A stretch of 57,091 nucleotides of DNA from Bacilli bacterium (GTDB taxonomy: Bacteria; Bacillota_I; Bacilli_A; RF39; UBA660): the NCBI GenBank assembly GCA_017397685.1, contig JAFQID010000030.1, positions 1-57,091 of the forward strand. Direction: 5' to 3'. Made by a program: the position numbers and the translations under genes. Below the pieces are notes generated by a model. The model saw only the letters and a list, made by a program, of their open reading frames with translations. It made no database searches and was not told where the DNA came from. This document shows positions 46,133 through 55,536 of the stretch, piece after piece; the stretch's first letter is position 1, and the number at the start of each line of letters is the position of its first letter.

Positions 46133-47248
46133 TTAATTTAGTTTGTCGATAATGTCGATAATTTCATTCATTTTATTTTTAAATAGATGGGAATAAGTAT
46201 TTAATGTCTCATCTATTTTTGTATGCCCTAGATATTTTGCAACTACATTTATACTTGCATTACTATTGATTAGTAATGATGCACAACTATGTCTAAAATC
46301 GTGAATCCTTATTTGCTTAACTCCTGCTAGTTTACAAATTCTATTTTTACGACTTCTAATTCTACCATTAGTAATTGGATCAGTATCTCCAAATACATAC
46401 CACTTATTATTAAATCCATAATGTTTTTCACAAACTTTATATAATTCTTTTAAATCATCAAGTAATACTTTAGGTATAGGAATTTCTCTTATACTAGATT
46501 TTGTTTTAGGTGTAGTTACCATATAAGGTTTATTTTCATCACCTTGAGTAGCAACTATATTTTTATTAACTCTTAAATAACTATTACCAAAATCTATATC
46601 ATTCCAAGTAAGACCTCTTAGTTCACCTCTACGAAGACCACAATAATATAAAGTTTCGTACATTGTTTTATATAAAATATCTTCTTCTACAGATATAAAA
46701 CTTTTAAATTCTTCATAAGTAAAGAATAACATTTCTTTAGGCATTTCATTTGGATTAGTAAAATTAGTCATTTTATTGTAAGTAGTAGTAAAGTTAAAGT
46801 TATACCATTTACTAGCATAGTTTAATAATTCTTTAAAGAATTTAAATAGATGATTTTTATGATTAGTTTAATAACCATAAGTATTAATTTCCTTTTTCCA
46901 TTTTTCAAAATGTTCTATATTAAAATCTTTTAATTTAATATTTTCTAAATTTTTAAAGAACTTTTGTCTATCTCTATAAGTTTTTAAAGTAGTAAATTTA
47001 ACTTTATCTTCTTTATAAGCATAGAACAAAGTGTATAAATCTTTAAATGTCATATTACGATTATTATCAGCTCTTTCTGTATTAAGAGTAAGAAACTCTC
47101 TTTCAGCATTTAAAGCCTCTGTTTTAGTGAAAAACTTCTTTGATTTATATTTTCTTCTTGTTCCATCTAAATTCTTCACATAGTCATAAAATATCCATTT
47201 GCGACCATCTTTTGTCCATTCTGATTTATCTAATAGTTTAACTGCCAT
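46133..47248 (-). pseudogene. Tyrosine integrase interrupted by a nonsense codon
   Basis: Two open segments lie in one frame, separated by a single TAA at 46868-46870. The upstream part (126 residues) has the DNA-arm-binding AP2-like region (KWIFYDYVKNLDGTRRKYKSK) and the SAM-like core-binding domain. The 32 codons after the TAA (NHKNHLFKFFKELLNYASKW) stay open and continue the core-binding domain. The downstream part (212 residues from 46771) is the catalytic domain with GLRRGE, HDFRHS and LGHT. Full length would be 371 residues, normal for Tn916/phage-type integrases. A point mutation fits; an internal restart could yield a catalytic-domain-only protein. Confidence 0.85.
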
Positions 47249-47696
47249 AGTATTCCTCCTTTGAATCTAAATCATTGCTATCAAATTCTAAAGGTTCCTT
47301 ATATTTAGCAGTATATAATCTTTCTGTTGCAGTTCGTTTACTTTCTATTACAAGACCATTTCTATCAAGTTTTTCTTTATGATTTGCAAGTAACTTACCG
47401 AAAGTTGATGGAATAACATTTAACTTTAATTTACTAACCATATCAGATGCAGTAAAAGTAAATTCTTTCAAACTAATTGCATATCTAAAGAAAGTCATAA
47501 TGTTTTCATTCCATACTTCATCAGCCAAGTTATCAATTTTAAGTATCAAGTTTTCATTTCTTTTCAGTACGTAATCTTTACTAGGGTAATCTCTGCTTTC
47601 ATACTTTAAGTAGAAAGTAGATTTAATATTCTCATCTTGTTTTAAAGCAATTTTACCATCTACACAAGTATCAATAGCAGTACTACCTAAAGACAA
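47238..47696 (-). pseudogene. C-terminal fragment of an element-encoded ATPase gene
   Basis: The open segment begins without a plausible start (a TTG) at GSTAIDTCVDGK and continues for about 150 residues. The beginning recalls the strand order after the ATPase core of AAA_25/RepA-like proteins that precede integrase genes in Gram-positive elements; this is tentative. The last part looks like a winged-helix region. No Walker motifs remain. The upstream half is lost at a junction near 47700, where a fragment of an unrelated gene on the other strand begins. Its stop overlaps the integrase start. Confidence 0.5.
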
Positions 47697-48161
47697 AAAT
47701 CGGATATTTACAAATCGATAATTAATTTTAAGGTAAAGGTAGTTAACGAAAAAGAAAATGAGTTGTCTGGTGGAGAAAGAGCTGAATATAATTTATTACG
47801 AGAAATTAAAAGTTCAGAACAATATGATGTTCTATTACTTGATGAGCCTGAAGCGTCCTTTGACAATCCGTTTATTAAGGATTATATAATTGATATAATA
47901 AAAGATATTTCACAAAAAACAACGATATTTATTACAACCCATAATAATTCTCTAGGAATGTTATTAAATCCTAACAAATTAATATATATATCAAATGAAG
48001 ATGATGGTTTTAAAGTTTATACAGGAGAAGTTGGTAGTAAGAATTTAACAACTACAGATGGTACTTCTATAATAAGTTATGATACTATTATGGAAGTTAT
48101 GGAAGCAGGCACTCAAGCATATGAAGAAAGGAGACAAATTTATGAAAGTTTTAAAAATTGA
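47691..48161 (+). pseudogene. 5'-truncated ABC/SMC-type ATPase fragment
   Basis: The segment reads VNEKENELSGGERAEYNLL, then YDVLLLDEPEASFDN and IFITTHNNSLG: ABC signature, Walker B and H-loop of an SMC/RecF-like or ABC ATPase. Walker A and the coiled coil are missing. The frame opens at 47691 directly at the junction with the other truncated gene, and the only start is a TTG inside the signature motif, so it is a remnant. The following small gene overlaps its end and is intact, suggesting an original two-gene system that lost its front part. Confidence 0.75.
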
Positions 48162-48444
48162 AAATAAAAAATGTTTTTTTTCCACAGACGGTAGTAAATA
48201 TATTTCGATTACAGATATTGGGAAAGAAGATATTTATATGATTTTAGATATAATTTATAGTGATAAGGATTATGAAATGGATGAATATAATGAAAATGTA
48301 GAGATAGTAAATGATGTAGAAAAAATTATTTATAAAGATATATATAGTCAATTTTCTTCATTTGAAACAAAAAAAGATATTTTTGCATCAGAAATAAATG
48401 ATGAATTTAAAGCAATAAAGGAAAAATATGAATTAGATATATAA
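48142..48444 (+). CDS. Small acidic protein downstream of the ATPase fragment
   Basis: A 100-residue acidic cytoplasmic protein starting MKVLKIENKKCFF, with AAAGGAG eight bases before the ATG. It overlaps the ATPase fragment by 20 bases, the arrangement of a translationally coupled partner. No family recognised. A hairpin terminator follows. Since its partner is truncated, its expression and function are uncertain. Confidence 0.65.
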   Translation: MKVLKIENKKCFFSTDGSKYISITDIGKEDIYMILDIIYSDKDYEMDEYNENVEIVNDVEKIIYKDIYSQFSSFETKKDIFASEINDEFKAIKEKYELDI

Positions 48445-48447
48445 TTT

Positions 48448-48484
48448 AAAAATGCTGATAATTAACAACTTATTAAGCATTTTT
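48448..48484 (+). terminator. Terminator after the small acidic protein gene
   Basis: AAAAATGCT (48448-48456) pairs with AGCATTTTT (48476-48484), followed by more Ts. Bidirectional in principle. Confidence 0.7.
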
Positions 48485-48494
48485 TCTTTTTATG

Positions 48495-48503
48495 TGCTAT
48501 AAT
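48495..48503 (+). promoter_or_regulatory. Extended -10 promoter of the 895-residue gene
   Basis: TGCTATAAT; no clear -35. It lies 26 bases before the start codon, whose ribosome binding site is the G-rich GAGGGGG. Confidence 0.65.
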
Positions 48504-48528
48504 ATATCTTACTTTGAGGGGGATTACT

Positions 48529-51201
48529 ATGGAATACGCGATTCAGCAAAAGATAGATAAACTAAGTAAAATGTACAATTACTTTGAAGGTAAGAAAGCT
48601 ATTAAGGTTATATCTTCAATGACTATAGAAGAAGCAGAAATAGTTTTATCGAATCCAAAAGTACAAGAGATAATATTTAGAATAGATGATGTTGATACTT
48701 TAAGAGAAATTTTTAGAAAGAGTCCTGCATTTTTTCAGGAAGTAATGTTTTCAAATGAGAAAACACAAGACCTACTAATTTCTCCAAAAAAAACTCTTAA
48801 AAGAAAAGAATTAATAACAAACTATAATAATAGAGACTTTGTATTTAGTGAAAAAGAAATTAGAGAACTAGAGGTTTTTCTACATACTATTAAAAGTCCA
48901 AAAATTTATGAACAAATTGTGGATAGTAAATTTTTCCAAAGAATTGTACCAATGTTTTATGAAAAACAAATAAATAAGTCTTTCTTTAGAGGCATGGATG
49001 TTGTTAAATTATTTAATAATATTATTAATGATAAAGAAATATTTAATACTAGAAAACCAAGACGAAAAAATATAATTGAGGTATTCAATAAAGTTAGTAA
49101 TCATATCTTACTATCAGATGATTATCAAACAATTATTAGTGATGGGAAAAGTTTTATTCAATCTAAAAAATGGAAATGTAGAGATGAAGAAAAGATTTAC
49201 ATAGATGATAGAACACTATCTTTACTTACAACTCCAATGTTGGAAGAACTATTAGAATTTGAGAATATAGATAATGAATACATCAAGAACTATCTGAAAA
49301 AAGATATACTACCTAAGATTATTAGAAATAATTACGATTTTAATAAAATATTCTCACATCTTATGACAGGTAATTATAATTGTTTTAATGGTATTGATTA
49401 TATTTACTTTAGTGTAATAATTGAAGAGATTGATAATAATGAAGAATTAAAAGAAAAATTTATAAATTTTATTTATAATATTTTGTGTAATAATCAAAAC
49501 TTTAATTTAGCTGAAGAAGATATGGTTAAAAAAGTACTATATAATAAAATAAAGAATATGGAAATTAAAAAAGAACAATATAAAAGTTTATTCTATTCCC
49601 CAGATGGATTAAAGACAATTTTCTATTTAAAGTTTGGTAAATTATCACGAAGAATGGATTACTTAAATGGTATTTCTTCAAAACAATTAATTTATTTAAA
49701 TATTAAACATATAAATCAAATATTAAATTCCTTAAATATTGAAAATGAAGATGAACTTTCAAATTTATATTCATTTGCAATAAAATTATATATGGTATTT
49801 GGATTAGAAAGAACTTTAAAGATTCTTAAAGGCGATTATGGTCATATTAATAGATATTTCTTTGATAATGTAAGTAATCTTAATGTTAAAAATGTTGAAT
49901 TAATAAAAGAAGGTAAAAAATATATCCCTAAAATATCAAATGAATTTATAAGTTTTATGTTTGCTAATCAAAATGAAAATCATTTTAAAAACATGCTTTC
50001 AGATTCTTCTAGTTTATTAAGTAAAAATTGGAGTTATTTATATAATAACTATGAAGAAATAAAAGAAAAATGTCATGGAGTAATAACTCTTAAAAAACTT
50101 AATGTAATATTAAGAGAATTATCTCCTGAAAGAGACCTTGATGATGTATCACCTAATAATTATAAACTACAAGAAAATGATATTTTAAATGATGTATGTT
50201 TAGGTAATAAGTCAAGAAAGTCAAATCAAGAAGTATATAAAATGGTATTAGATATTTACGAAAAAATGAAACGTAGAACAGAATCTAGTATTCCATATGT
50301 AAAAGGAGAAGCATCTAATGGATATTCATACGAGATGATGAAATTAAATGACCCGATAGCATTTACATTAGGATACAGAGGTAATTGTTGTATAAGAGTT
50401 AATGATATTGCACACAATCATTTATTACATGCAACATTATGTAGAAATGGTAGAATATTATTAATTTTTGATAAACATCATCAATTAGCAGGATTTGTTC
50501 CATTAAAAAGAAATGGTGAATTACTTATAGCTAATAGTATTGAATGTTTGCATAAAGTCAGAAATGAAAGTGCAATAATTGCATTTAAAGAAGCAGTAAG
50601 TTATATTGTTGAAACATCACAAAACAATGAAAAAGATTCAATAAAATTAGTATGTATTGGTCGTGAGGCATATGCAAAACCAAGCGGTACACCATTTCCT
50701 AATGATATACCAACACCAACTATATTTGAAAAGAATGATCCTACTTATGCTCATACTGATCAATATCATAGAACACTAGATATTATATATAAGAAGACTG
50801 CATTAAATATATCTACTATTAAGTATGGTAATCCAACTTGCAGTTATACTGACCCTAGACCACAAATAAATTCTTGTGATTTCAGAAGTGGAAATAATGA
50901 AACTATTGAACAGGCATTAAAAATTATTAATGCAGTAAGATATGAAAATGCAGATATAGAAGAATTAGAAAATTTCACTTTATGTAGAAGATATGGTTTA
51001 GATAAATGTATATATAATGAAGATTGGTATATTGTAACGACATATGATGGTAAAATATATGGTGATTTTCTTAAATTTAATCCTAAAGCTGAAACAGAAT
51101 ATAAAATTGCTTTTGGTGAACTAGTTGGTATGAGTTACGATAATTATAAAGAAAAAAATGGTAAAGAGAAAAAATTAAGTTTACAAAGAAGAAGATATTA
51201 A
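48529..51201 (+). CDS. Unknown 890-residue protein of the island
   Basis: The start ATG 48529 follows GAGGGGG by six bases; earlier in-frame codons are part of the leader. The first 550 residues are helical and asparagine/lysine-rich, without signal peptide or membrane helices. The C-terminal part is more compact: LGYRGNCCIRVNDIAHNHLL, ILLIFDKHHQLAGFVPLKRNG and ANSIE suggest a beta-rich catalytic or GNAT-like domain. PSGTPFPNDIPTPT and DPRPQINSCDF follow. No family recognised. It stands alone with its own promoter in an accessory region, which fits a single-gene defence protein or toxin; this is inference from context. Confidence 0.75.
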   Translation: MEYAIQQKIDKLSKMYNYFEGKKAIKVISSMTIEEAEIVLSNPKVQEIIFRIDDVDTLREIFRKSPAFFQEVMFSNEKTQDLLISPKKTLKRKELITNYNNRDFVFSEKEIRELEVFLHTIKSPKIYEQIVDSKFFQRIVPMFYEKQINKSFFRGMDVVKLFNNIINDKEIFNTRKPRRKNIIEVFNKVSNHILLSDDYQTIISDGKSFIQSKKWKCRDEEKIYIDDRTLSLLTTPMLEELLEFENIDNEYIKNYLKKDILPKIIRNNYDFNKIFSHLMTGNYNCFNGIDYIYFSVIIEEIDNNEELKEKFINFIYNILCNNQNFNLAEEDMVKKVLYNKIKNMEIKKEQYKSLFYSPDGLKTIFYLKFGKLSRRMDYLNGISSKQLIYLNIKHINQILNSLNIENEDELSNLYSFAIKLYMVFGLERTLKILKGDYGHINRYFFDNVSNLNVKNVELIKEGKKYIPKISNEFISFMFANQNENHFKNMLSDSSSLLSKNWSYLYNNYEEIKEKCHGVITLKKLNVILRELSPERDLDDVSPNNYKLQENDILNDVCLGNKSRKSNQEVYKMVLDIYEKMKRRTESSIPYVKGEASNGYSYEMMKLNDPIAFTLGYRGNCCIRVNDIAHNHLLHATLCRNGRILLIFDKHHQLAGFVPLKRNGELLIANSIECLHKVRNESAIIAFKEAVSYIVETSQNNEKDSIKLVCIGREAYAKPSGTPFPNDIPTPTIFEKNDPTYAHTDQYHRTLDIIYKKTALNISTIKYGNPTCSYTDPRPQINSCDFRSGNNETIEQALKIINAVRYENADIEELENFTLCRRYGLDKCIYNEDWYIVTTYDGKIYGDFLKFNPKAETEYKIAFGELVGMSYDNYKEKNGKEKKLSLQRRRY

Positions 51202-51267
51202 GAATTTTAGTTATTATCATTAAAATAAACTATAAAATAATAATATTTAAATATCAAAACTGATAAG

Positions 51268-51330
51268 AATGACACAATGACACTAAAAATGTGAGTGGGG
51301 CACTTGCAAACAATGCGTCATAGTGTCATT
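51268..51330. repeat. Iterated inverted repeats between the 895-residue gene and the YobI-like gene
   Basis: AATGACAC occurs twice in tandem (51268-51283). The inverse occurs as GCGTCAT and GTGTCATT near 51315-51330, so AATGACACT (51276-51284) pairs with AGTGTCATT (51322-51330). A large-loop terminator of the upstream gene, an operator, or recombinase arm sites are all possible. Confidence 0.5.
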
Positions 51331-51354
51331 TTATAATAAAATTAACGGAATTTA

Positions 51355-51363
51355 TGATATAAT
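51355..51363 (+). promoter_or_regulatory. Extended -10 promoter of the YobI-like gene
   Basis: TGATATAAT without a convincing -35. Transcription would start near 51370, upstream of the attenuator hairpin at 51383-51430. Confidence 0.6.
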
Positions 51364-51382
51364 AATATATATAAAAAGGAAG

Positions 51383-51430
51383 CGCTAGTACAGGCTTATA
51401 ATTTTATAAGTTTTTGTATTGGCGTTTTTT
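51383..51430 (+). terminator. Intrinsic terminator (attenuator) in the YobI-like gene leader
   Basis: CGCTAGTACA (51383-51392) pairs with TGTATTGGCG (51415-51424) with two wobbles. Inside, CTTATAA pairs with TTATAAG around a two-base loop. Six Ts follow directly. It lies between the -10 and the ribosome binding site, only about 20 bases before the start codon, so most transcripts should end before the gene unless the hairpin is disrupted. Confidence 0.7.
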
Positions 51431-51451
51431 AGTAGTAAGGAAGTGAATAAA

Positions 51452-54400
51452 GTGAAAAAATTAAAAAAAGTAGATAACTATCAAGATTATATTAATTTGG
51501 CACCAACATCAAATGCAACTGATATAGATGAATATTCTGAAATATTAGATTATAGTTTAGAAAATGAAGATATTCATAATATTGCAATATTTGGAAATTA
51601 TGGTGCCGGTAAAAGTAGTTTTTTGAAAACTTATTTTAAAAATAAGAATAATTATATAAATATAACATTAGGTTCTTATGGAAATAATAACAAAAATCTT
51701 GGAAAAAGAAAAACTCAAGAATATCATCAAACAATTGAAAAAAGTATTTTGCAACAATTATTATATCAAACAGCTCAAGAGAAAGTCCCACAATCAAGGT
51801 TTAAGAGACTTACAAAATATTCAAAATCTGATATGTTTTTTGAAACTTTTATATTTGTTTTGATTACCTTGATTTGTATGTTTGTTTTTATTCCTAATTT
51901 TTTTGAAGGATTTTTTGAACCGTATAATAATATTAGCGAAGTGTTAAAAATTTTAAATTTTAAAATTAAAACAATTAAATTTTATACAAATTATTTTTTT
52001 ACTAGTTCATTATATATGTTAATGTTCACATTTGTCGTTTTTTGTATTTATAAAATTCGTGAGTTTATTAAAGATAATTTCTATATAAGCAAAATAAAAT
52101 ATAAAGATGCTGAAATAGAAATAAACGGAAAGTCAGAGTCAATATTTAACAAATATTTAGATGAGATTATTTATTTTTTTCAATGTTCTGATTATAATGT
52201 AGTTATTTTTGAAGACATTGATAGATTTAATGGAGCTTTGTCAATTATTGAAAAACTAAAAGAATTAAATTATTTATTAAATACATCTTCAAAAATAACG
52301 AGAAAAATAAGCTTCATATATGCGATAAAAGATGATTTTTTTGAAGAAACGACTGAAAGAACAAAGTTTTTTGATAAAACAATTCCTATTATTCCTGTAT
52401 CTTCATTATCAAATTCAAATGAAATTATATGGGACAAATTTAAAAATATTTATGGTGAGACTAAAAATAAAATGTATTATGAAATTGATAAAAAATTTAT
52501 CAATAATATTTCTGTATTTGTAGATGATATGAGGACAATTAATAATATAATGGCTGACTTTGTGCTTTTTAGTGACAAGTTCATTGATAAAGATTTAGAT
52601 AATTGTAAGCTAATGGCAATGATATTTTATAAAAACCTATATCCACAAAAATATTCGCTTATGTTAAAAGGAGAAGGTACATTACCAAATGTTATTCAAA
52701 ATAAAAGTGAAATTGTAAACAAACTTACAAAAAAACTAAAAGAAGATAATGAAAACATACAAAAAGATATTAATGATTTAGAAAAAGAGAACCTATTAAA
52801 TATACTTGAGTTAAAACAAGTTTTAGTAATGAATTTAGTTAGTATTTCTAATGACAAACTTAGCTATCATAAATTAAAATTTAGCAATTCTGAGTGTGAT
52901 ATTTCTGATTTTTTAAAAGAAGATTTTGATATAAGCAAAATAAAAAATACTACTATAACTTTTAGAAATCGTGATTATTCATACCATAAAGAATTTAATG
53001 AAGAAGAAATTTTTGAATCTTTTGGTGGAAAGCAAACATATATAAAAAGACTAGATAATTTAAATTATGATAAGGATGCTAGTATTGAACAAAAACAAAA
53101 AGAAATTTCTTTGATAGAAAAAAATATTAAAAACATAAAGGAAATGTCAATTAAAGAATTAATAGACAAATATGGCATTGATATTATTGCTGATAATTTA
53201 AATGATTTTGAAATGTTCATTTTAAAACGTGGTCTTATTTCTAGCGACTATTATGATTACATTACATTATTTAAAGAAGGAAATTTAACTATTCAAGATA
53301 TGCAGTTTGTAAAAAATGTAAAGAAGGATAGTAAAATGGAAAATTATTCGTATCATTTAGATAATTTAAATGAAGTTGTTAATAGATTGGATATATTTGA
53401 TTATTCATCAGATAGTATATTGAATTTTGATTTGTTTGATTATATATTTGATTTTAAAAATAAAGTGGAGTTAGACATAAAAAATAAAATTTTATTACAA
53501 TTTGAGAATATTACAGATGAAAAACTAGACTTTATAGATAGTTATTTAGCAAACAGTGAATTAAGTATGAATTTTGTAAATAGCCTATTATTAAAGAAAA
53601 ACAATATTTGGGAAAAATGTTATTTAAAAAATAGTAAAAATAGAGACTATATTGATCAATGGGTAAAAATATTTTTAAGTAATTCAAAATTTTTGGTAAA
53701 CACTGATAATACTTTTATTAATTATATTGATTTACATGATAAATTTTATAAATTATTTTCCTCATTAGGCGACAATCATAAAGAAACGTTGATTAAGCAA
53801 AATGTAAGATTTAAAAATATTGATGCAAATTGTACTAAAGATTTTTATGAATTTATATTTAAAAATAATTTATATGAAATTAACGAAAATATGTTGAAAC
53901 TATTATTAGAAAATACTATTGATTCTAGTGAACATTTATCAAATAAGTTTTTAACAATTTTAGAAGATGAAAGATTAAAAATTATGAAACAAAACATATA
54001 TAATAATTTTGATATATATATTGATAATGTTTATAATAATTTAGAGAATCAAAATAATGATGAAAATGTTATATTAAATATACTAAATAATGAAGATATT
54101 AAAGATAATGTTAAAAGTACAATTATTTTTAAGGAAGAGACTAAAATAAAAGACATAAGTAAAATATCTACTGATTATTATGAATGTGTTTTGAATAATA
54201 ATTTAATTGATTATAATTGGAAAAATGTAATATACATGTATAATTATGTAAAAGATATTCCTGAAAAGTTAGCTAATATAATTAATGATATTGATAATAT
54301 ACAGTTCATTAATTTATTGGATAATCAAAATGATTTCTTGGTGGACTTAATAAGTAATAAAGATATTAACTTAAATACTTTAGAAAAAAACATAAATTCT

Positions 54401-55033
54401 TTTGATTGTAAAATATCAAATTTAGAAAATATAGATTTTATATATGAATTTGATAAATTAAAAATAATTATTAATAATAACATTTTAGACTTTACTTTTG
54501 ATAATTTTAATTATATTAAGAACAAATCAATAGACTTATTAGTTTTATTTATTAATACAAATAAAAAATACTATATTGATAATTGTGATGATTTTGATGT
54601 AGAAGATATAGCAAATGAATTGATTGAAAATCTAGCATTAGACGAAGATATTAAGTTAACATTATTTGAAAATGAAGTAATAAAAAATACAATGTTAAAG
54701 ATAGGTTTATTATTTAAACTTGTTTATGATAATAAATATGGTTTAAGAAATGATGAATCTAATAATTTAATTTTTAGTTCTAATTTAGAAAAGAATAGAA
54801 AATATTCTTATTTAAATAAAATTAAAGAAGAAATTGATACTGATATAATTAAAGACTATTTATGTATGATTAATTCTGAATTTGAATTTATAGGTGTTGG
54901 CAAAAATAATTTTTCAATAGATTTTGATCAAAGTTTATATGAAATATTAAAGAAACTTGAATTAGAACGAATCATTTCATCATGTATAATAACTAGAAAA
55001 AATAAAATTATGATATATAATTTAAAAAAATAG
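51452..55033 (+). CDS. YobI-like membrane P-loop NTPase
   Basis: A 1193-residue protein starting at GTG 51452, with AAGGAAGTG upstream; the longer frame from 51419 runs through the leader hairpin and is rejected. INLAPTSNATDIDEYSEIL and the Walker A GNYGAGKSS (48-56) match the YobI family P-loop NTPases (KAP-related). Two membrane helices lie at about 130-155 and 185-205, inserted in the NTPase domain. Walker B is NVVIFEDIDRF. The long helical C-terminal half is asparagine-rich and probably a sensor. YobI of B. subtilis lies in a prophage-like region. KAP-type membrane NTPases are linked to mobile elements and defence. Specific role unknown. Confidence 0.82.
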   Translation: MKKLKKVDNYQDYINLAPTSNATDIDEYSEILDYSLENEDIHNIAIFGNYGAGKSSFLKTYFKNKNNYINITLGSYGNNNKNLGKRKTQEYHQTIEKSILQQLLYQTAQEKVPQSRFKRLTKYSKSDMFFETFIFVLITLICMFVFIPNFFEGFFEPYNNISEVLKILNFKIKTIKFYTNYFFTSSLYMLMFTFVVFCIYKIREFIKDNFYISKIKYKDAEIEINGKSESIFNKYLDEIIYFFQCSDYNVVIFEDIDRFNGALSIIEKLKELNYLLNTSSKITRKISFIYAIKDDFFEETTERTKFFDKTIPIIPVSSLSNSNEIIWDKFKNIYGETKNKMYYEIDKKFINNISVFVDDMRTINNIMADFVLFSDKFIDKDLDNCKLMAMIFYKNLYPQKYSLMLKGEGTLPNVIQNKSEIVNKLTKKLKEDNENIQKDINDLEKENLLNILELKQVLVMNLVSISNDKLSYHKLKFSNSECDISDFLKEDFDISKIKNTTITFRNRDYSYHKEFNEEEIFESFGGKQTYIKRLDNLNYDKDASIEQKQKEISLIEKNIKNIKEMSIKELIDKYGIDIIADNLNDFEMFILKRGLISSDYYDYITLFKEGNLTIQDMQFVKNVKKDSKMENYSYHLDNLNEVVNRLDIFDYSSDSILNFDLFDYIFDFKNKVELDIKNKILLQFENITDEKLDFIDSYLANSELSMNFVNSLLLKKNNIWEKCYLKNSKNRDYIDQWVKIFLSNSKFLVNTDNTFINYIDLHDKFYKLFSSLGDNHKETLIKQNVRFKNIDANCTKDFYEFIFKNNLYEINENMLKLLLENTIDSSEHLSNKFLTILEDERLKIMKQNIYNNFDIYIDNVYNNLENQNNDENVILNILNNEDIKDNVKSTIIFKEETKIKDISKISTDYYECVLNNNLIDYNWKNVIYMYNYVKDIPEKLANIINDIDNIQFINLLDNQNDFLVDLISNKDINLNTLEKNINSFDCKISNLENIDFIYEFDKLKIIINNNILDFTFDNFNYIKNKSIDLLVLFINTNKKYYIDNCDDFDVEDIANELIENLALDEDIKLTLFENEVIKNTMLKIGLLFKLVYDNKYGLRNDESNNLIFSSNLEKNRKYSYLNKIKEEIDTDIIKDYLCMINSEFEFIGVGKNNFSIDFDQSLYEILKKLELERIISSCIITRKNKIMIYNLKK

Positions 55034-55047
55034 TTAAAGATTATTTT

Positions 55048-55072
55048 CTAGATACCAAAACTAGATACCAAA
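55048..55072. repeat. Arm-type repeat pair B
   Basis: CTAGATACCAAA occurs twice with a 13-base period, 15 bases after the YobI-like stop and about 114 bases before core B. It differs by one base from the TAGGTACC of pair A at the opposite end of element 1. Confidence 0.6.
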
Positions 55073-55185
55073 TGTTAAAAATAAAGTTATTTTTATAAAC
55101 TTTAATAAATTATGCTAAAAGAAAAAGCCTTATTTTGTAAGACTTTAACAAATTATTAAATTGTTACGAACTGATAATAATATTT

Positions 55186-55222
55186 CCCCCTGAAGCTAGG
55201 ACGAGAGTCCTAGCATTTTTTG
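55186..55222. repeat. att core copy B (variant) and terminator
   Basis: It begins with the same CCCCCTGAAG as core A and ends with the same CATTTTTTG, but the stem is different: GCTAGGAC (55195-55202), GAGA loop, GTCCTAGC (55207-55214). Loop class and layout are conserved while stem bases changed together, so it is still a terminator. I take it as the shared attachment core between elements 1 and 2. Confidence 0.6.
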
Positions 55223-55272
55223 TTTTGCCCCATAAATAGGGTTTGTGAAGATTGAAGTAGCCCAAAGTGTAA

Positions 55273-55294
55273 TTTTATCTACATTTTATCTACA
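55273..55294. repeat. Arm-type repeat pair C
   Basis: TTTTATCTACA occurs twice in perfect tandem, 51 bases after core B. The same TTATCTAC motif forms pair D at the other end of element 2. Confidence 0.6.
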
Positions 55295-55511
55295 CTTTTT
55301 TGACCTAAATTTTTAAAGCTGAAATCTTGCATACCCTTATAAAACCTAAGAAAGCTAAATATTGAAGCTATTAAAATTTGAAAATCAGTTTTGCTAAGGA
55401 ATTTAAAGACCTTTTCGATAATTTTAAAAATTTAGAGACCTTTATTTACCTGGGTCAAAAGTAAAAAAATTAAATTTATGTTGCCCCTGGAAGTAGCCAA
55501 GACCAAAAATG

Positions 55512-55520
55512 TGGTATAAT
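55512..55520 (+). promoter_or_regulatory. Extended -10 promoter of the NERD gene
   Basis: TGGTATAAT within a 14-base string (AAATGTGGTATAAT) that recurs exactly at 56929-56942 upstream of the next unit. Confidence 0.65.
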
Positions 55521-55536
55521 TAAATTGGTGATATAT

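Larger units (their letters stand above)
55034..55536. other. Intergenic region holding att structures between elements 1 and 2
   Basis: About 500 bases without a gene. In order it holds arm pair B (55048-55072), the core B terminator (55186-55222), arm pair C (55273-55294) and the extended -10 of the NERD gene (55512-55520). The stretch 55300-55500 shows no further structure that I can name. Confidence 0.6.

Noticed and set aside
46771-47248. Frameshift explanation for the split integrase
   Set aside because: Both open segments and the 32 codons between the TAA and the downstream ATG are in the same frame, so a nonsense codon explains the break.
51419-51451. Longer start for the YobI-like protein at 51419
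   Set aside because: That start lies inside the leader terminator hairpin and its T run. GTG 51452 has a proper AAGGAAG site.
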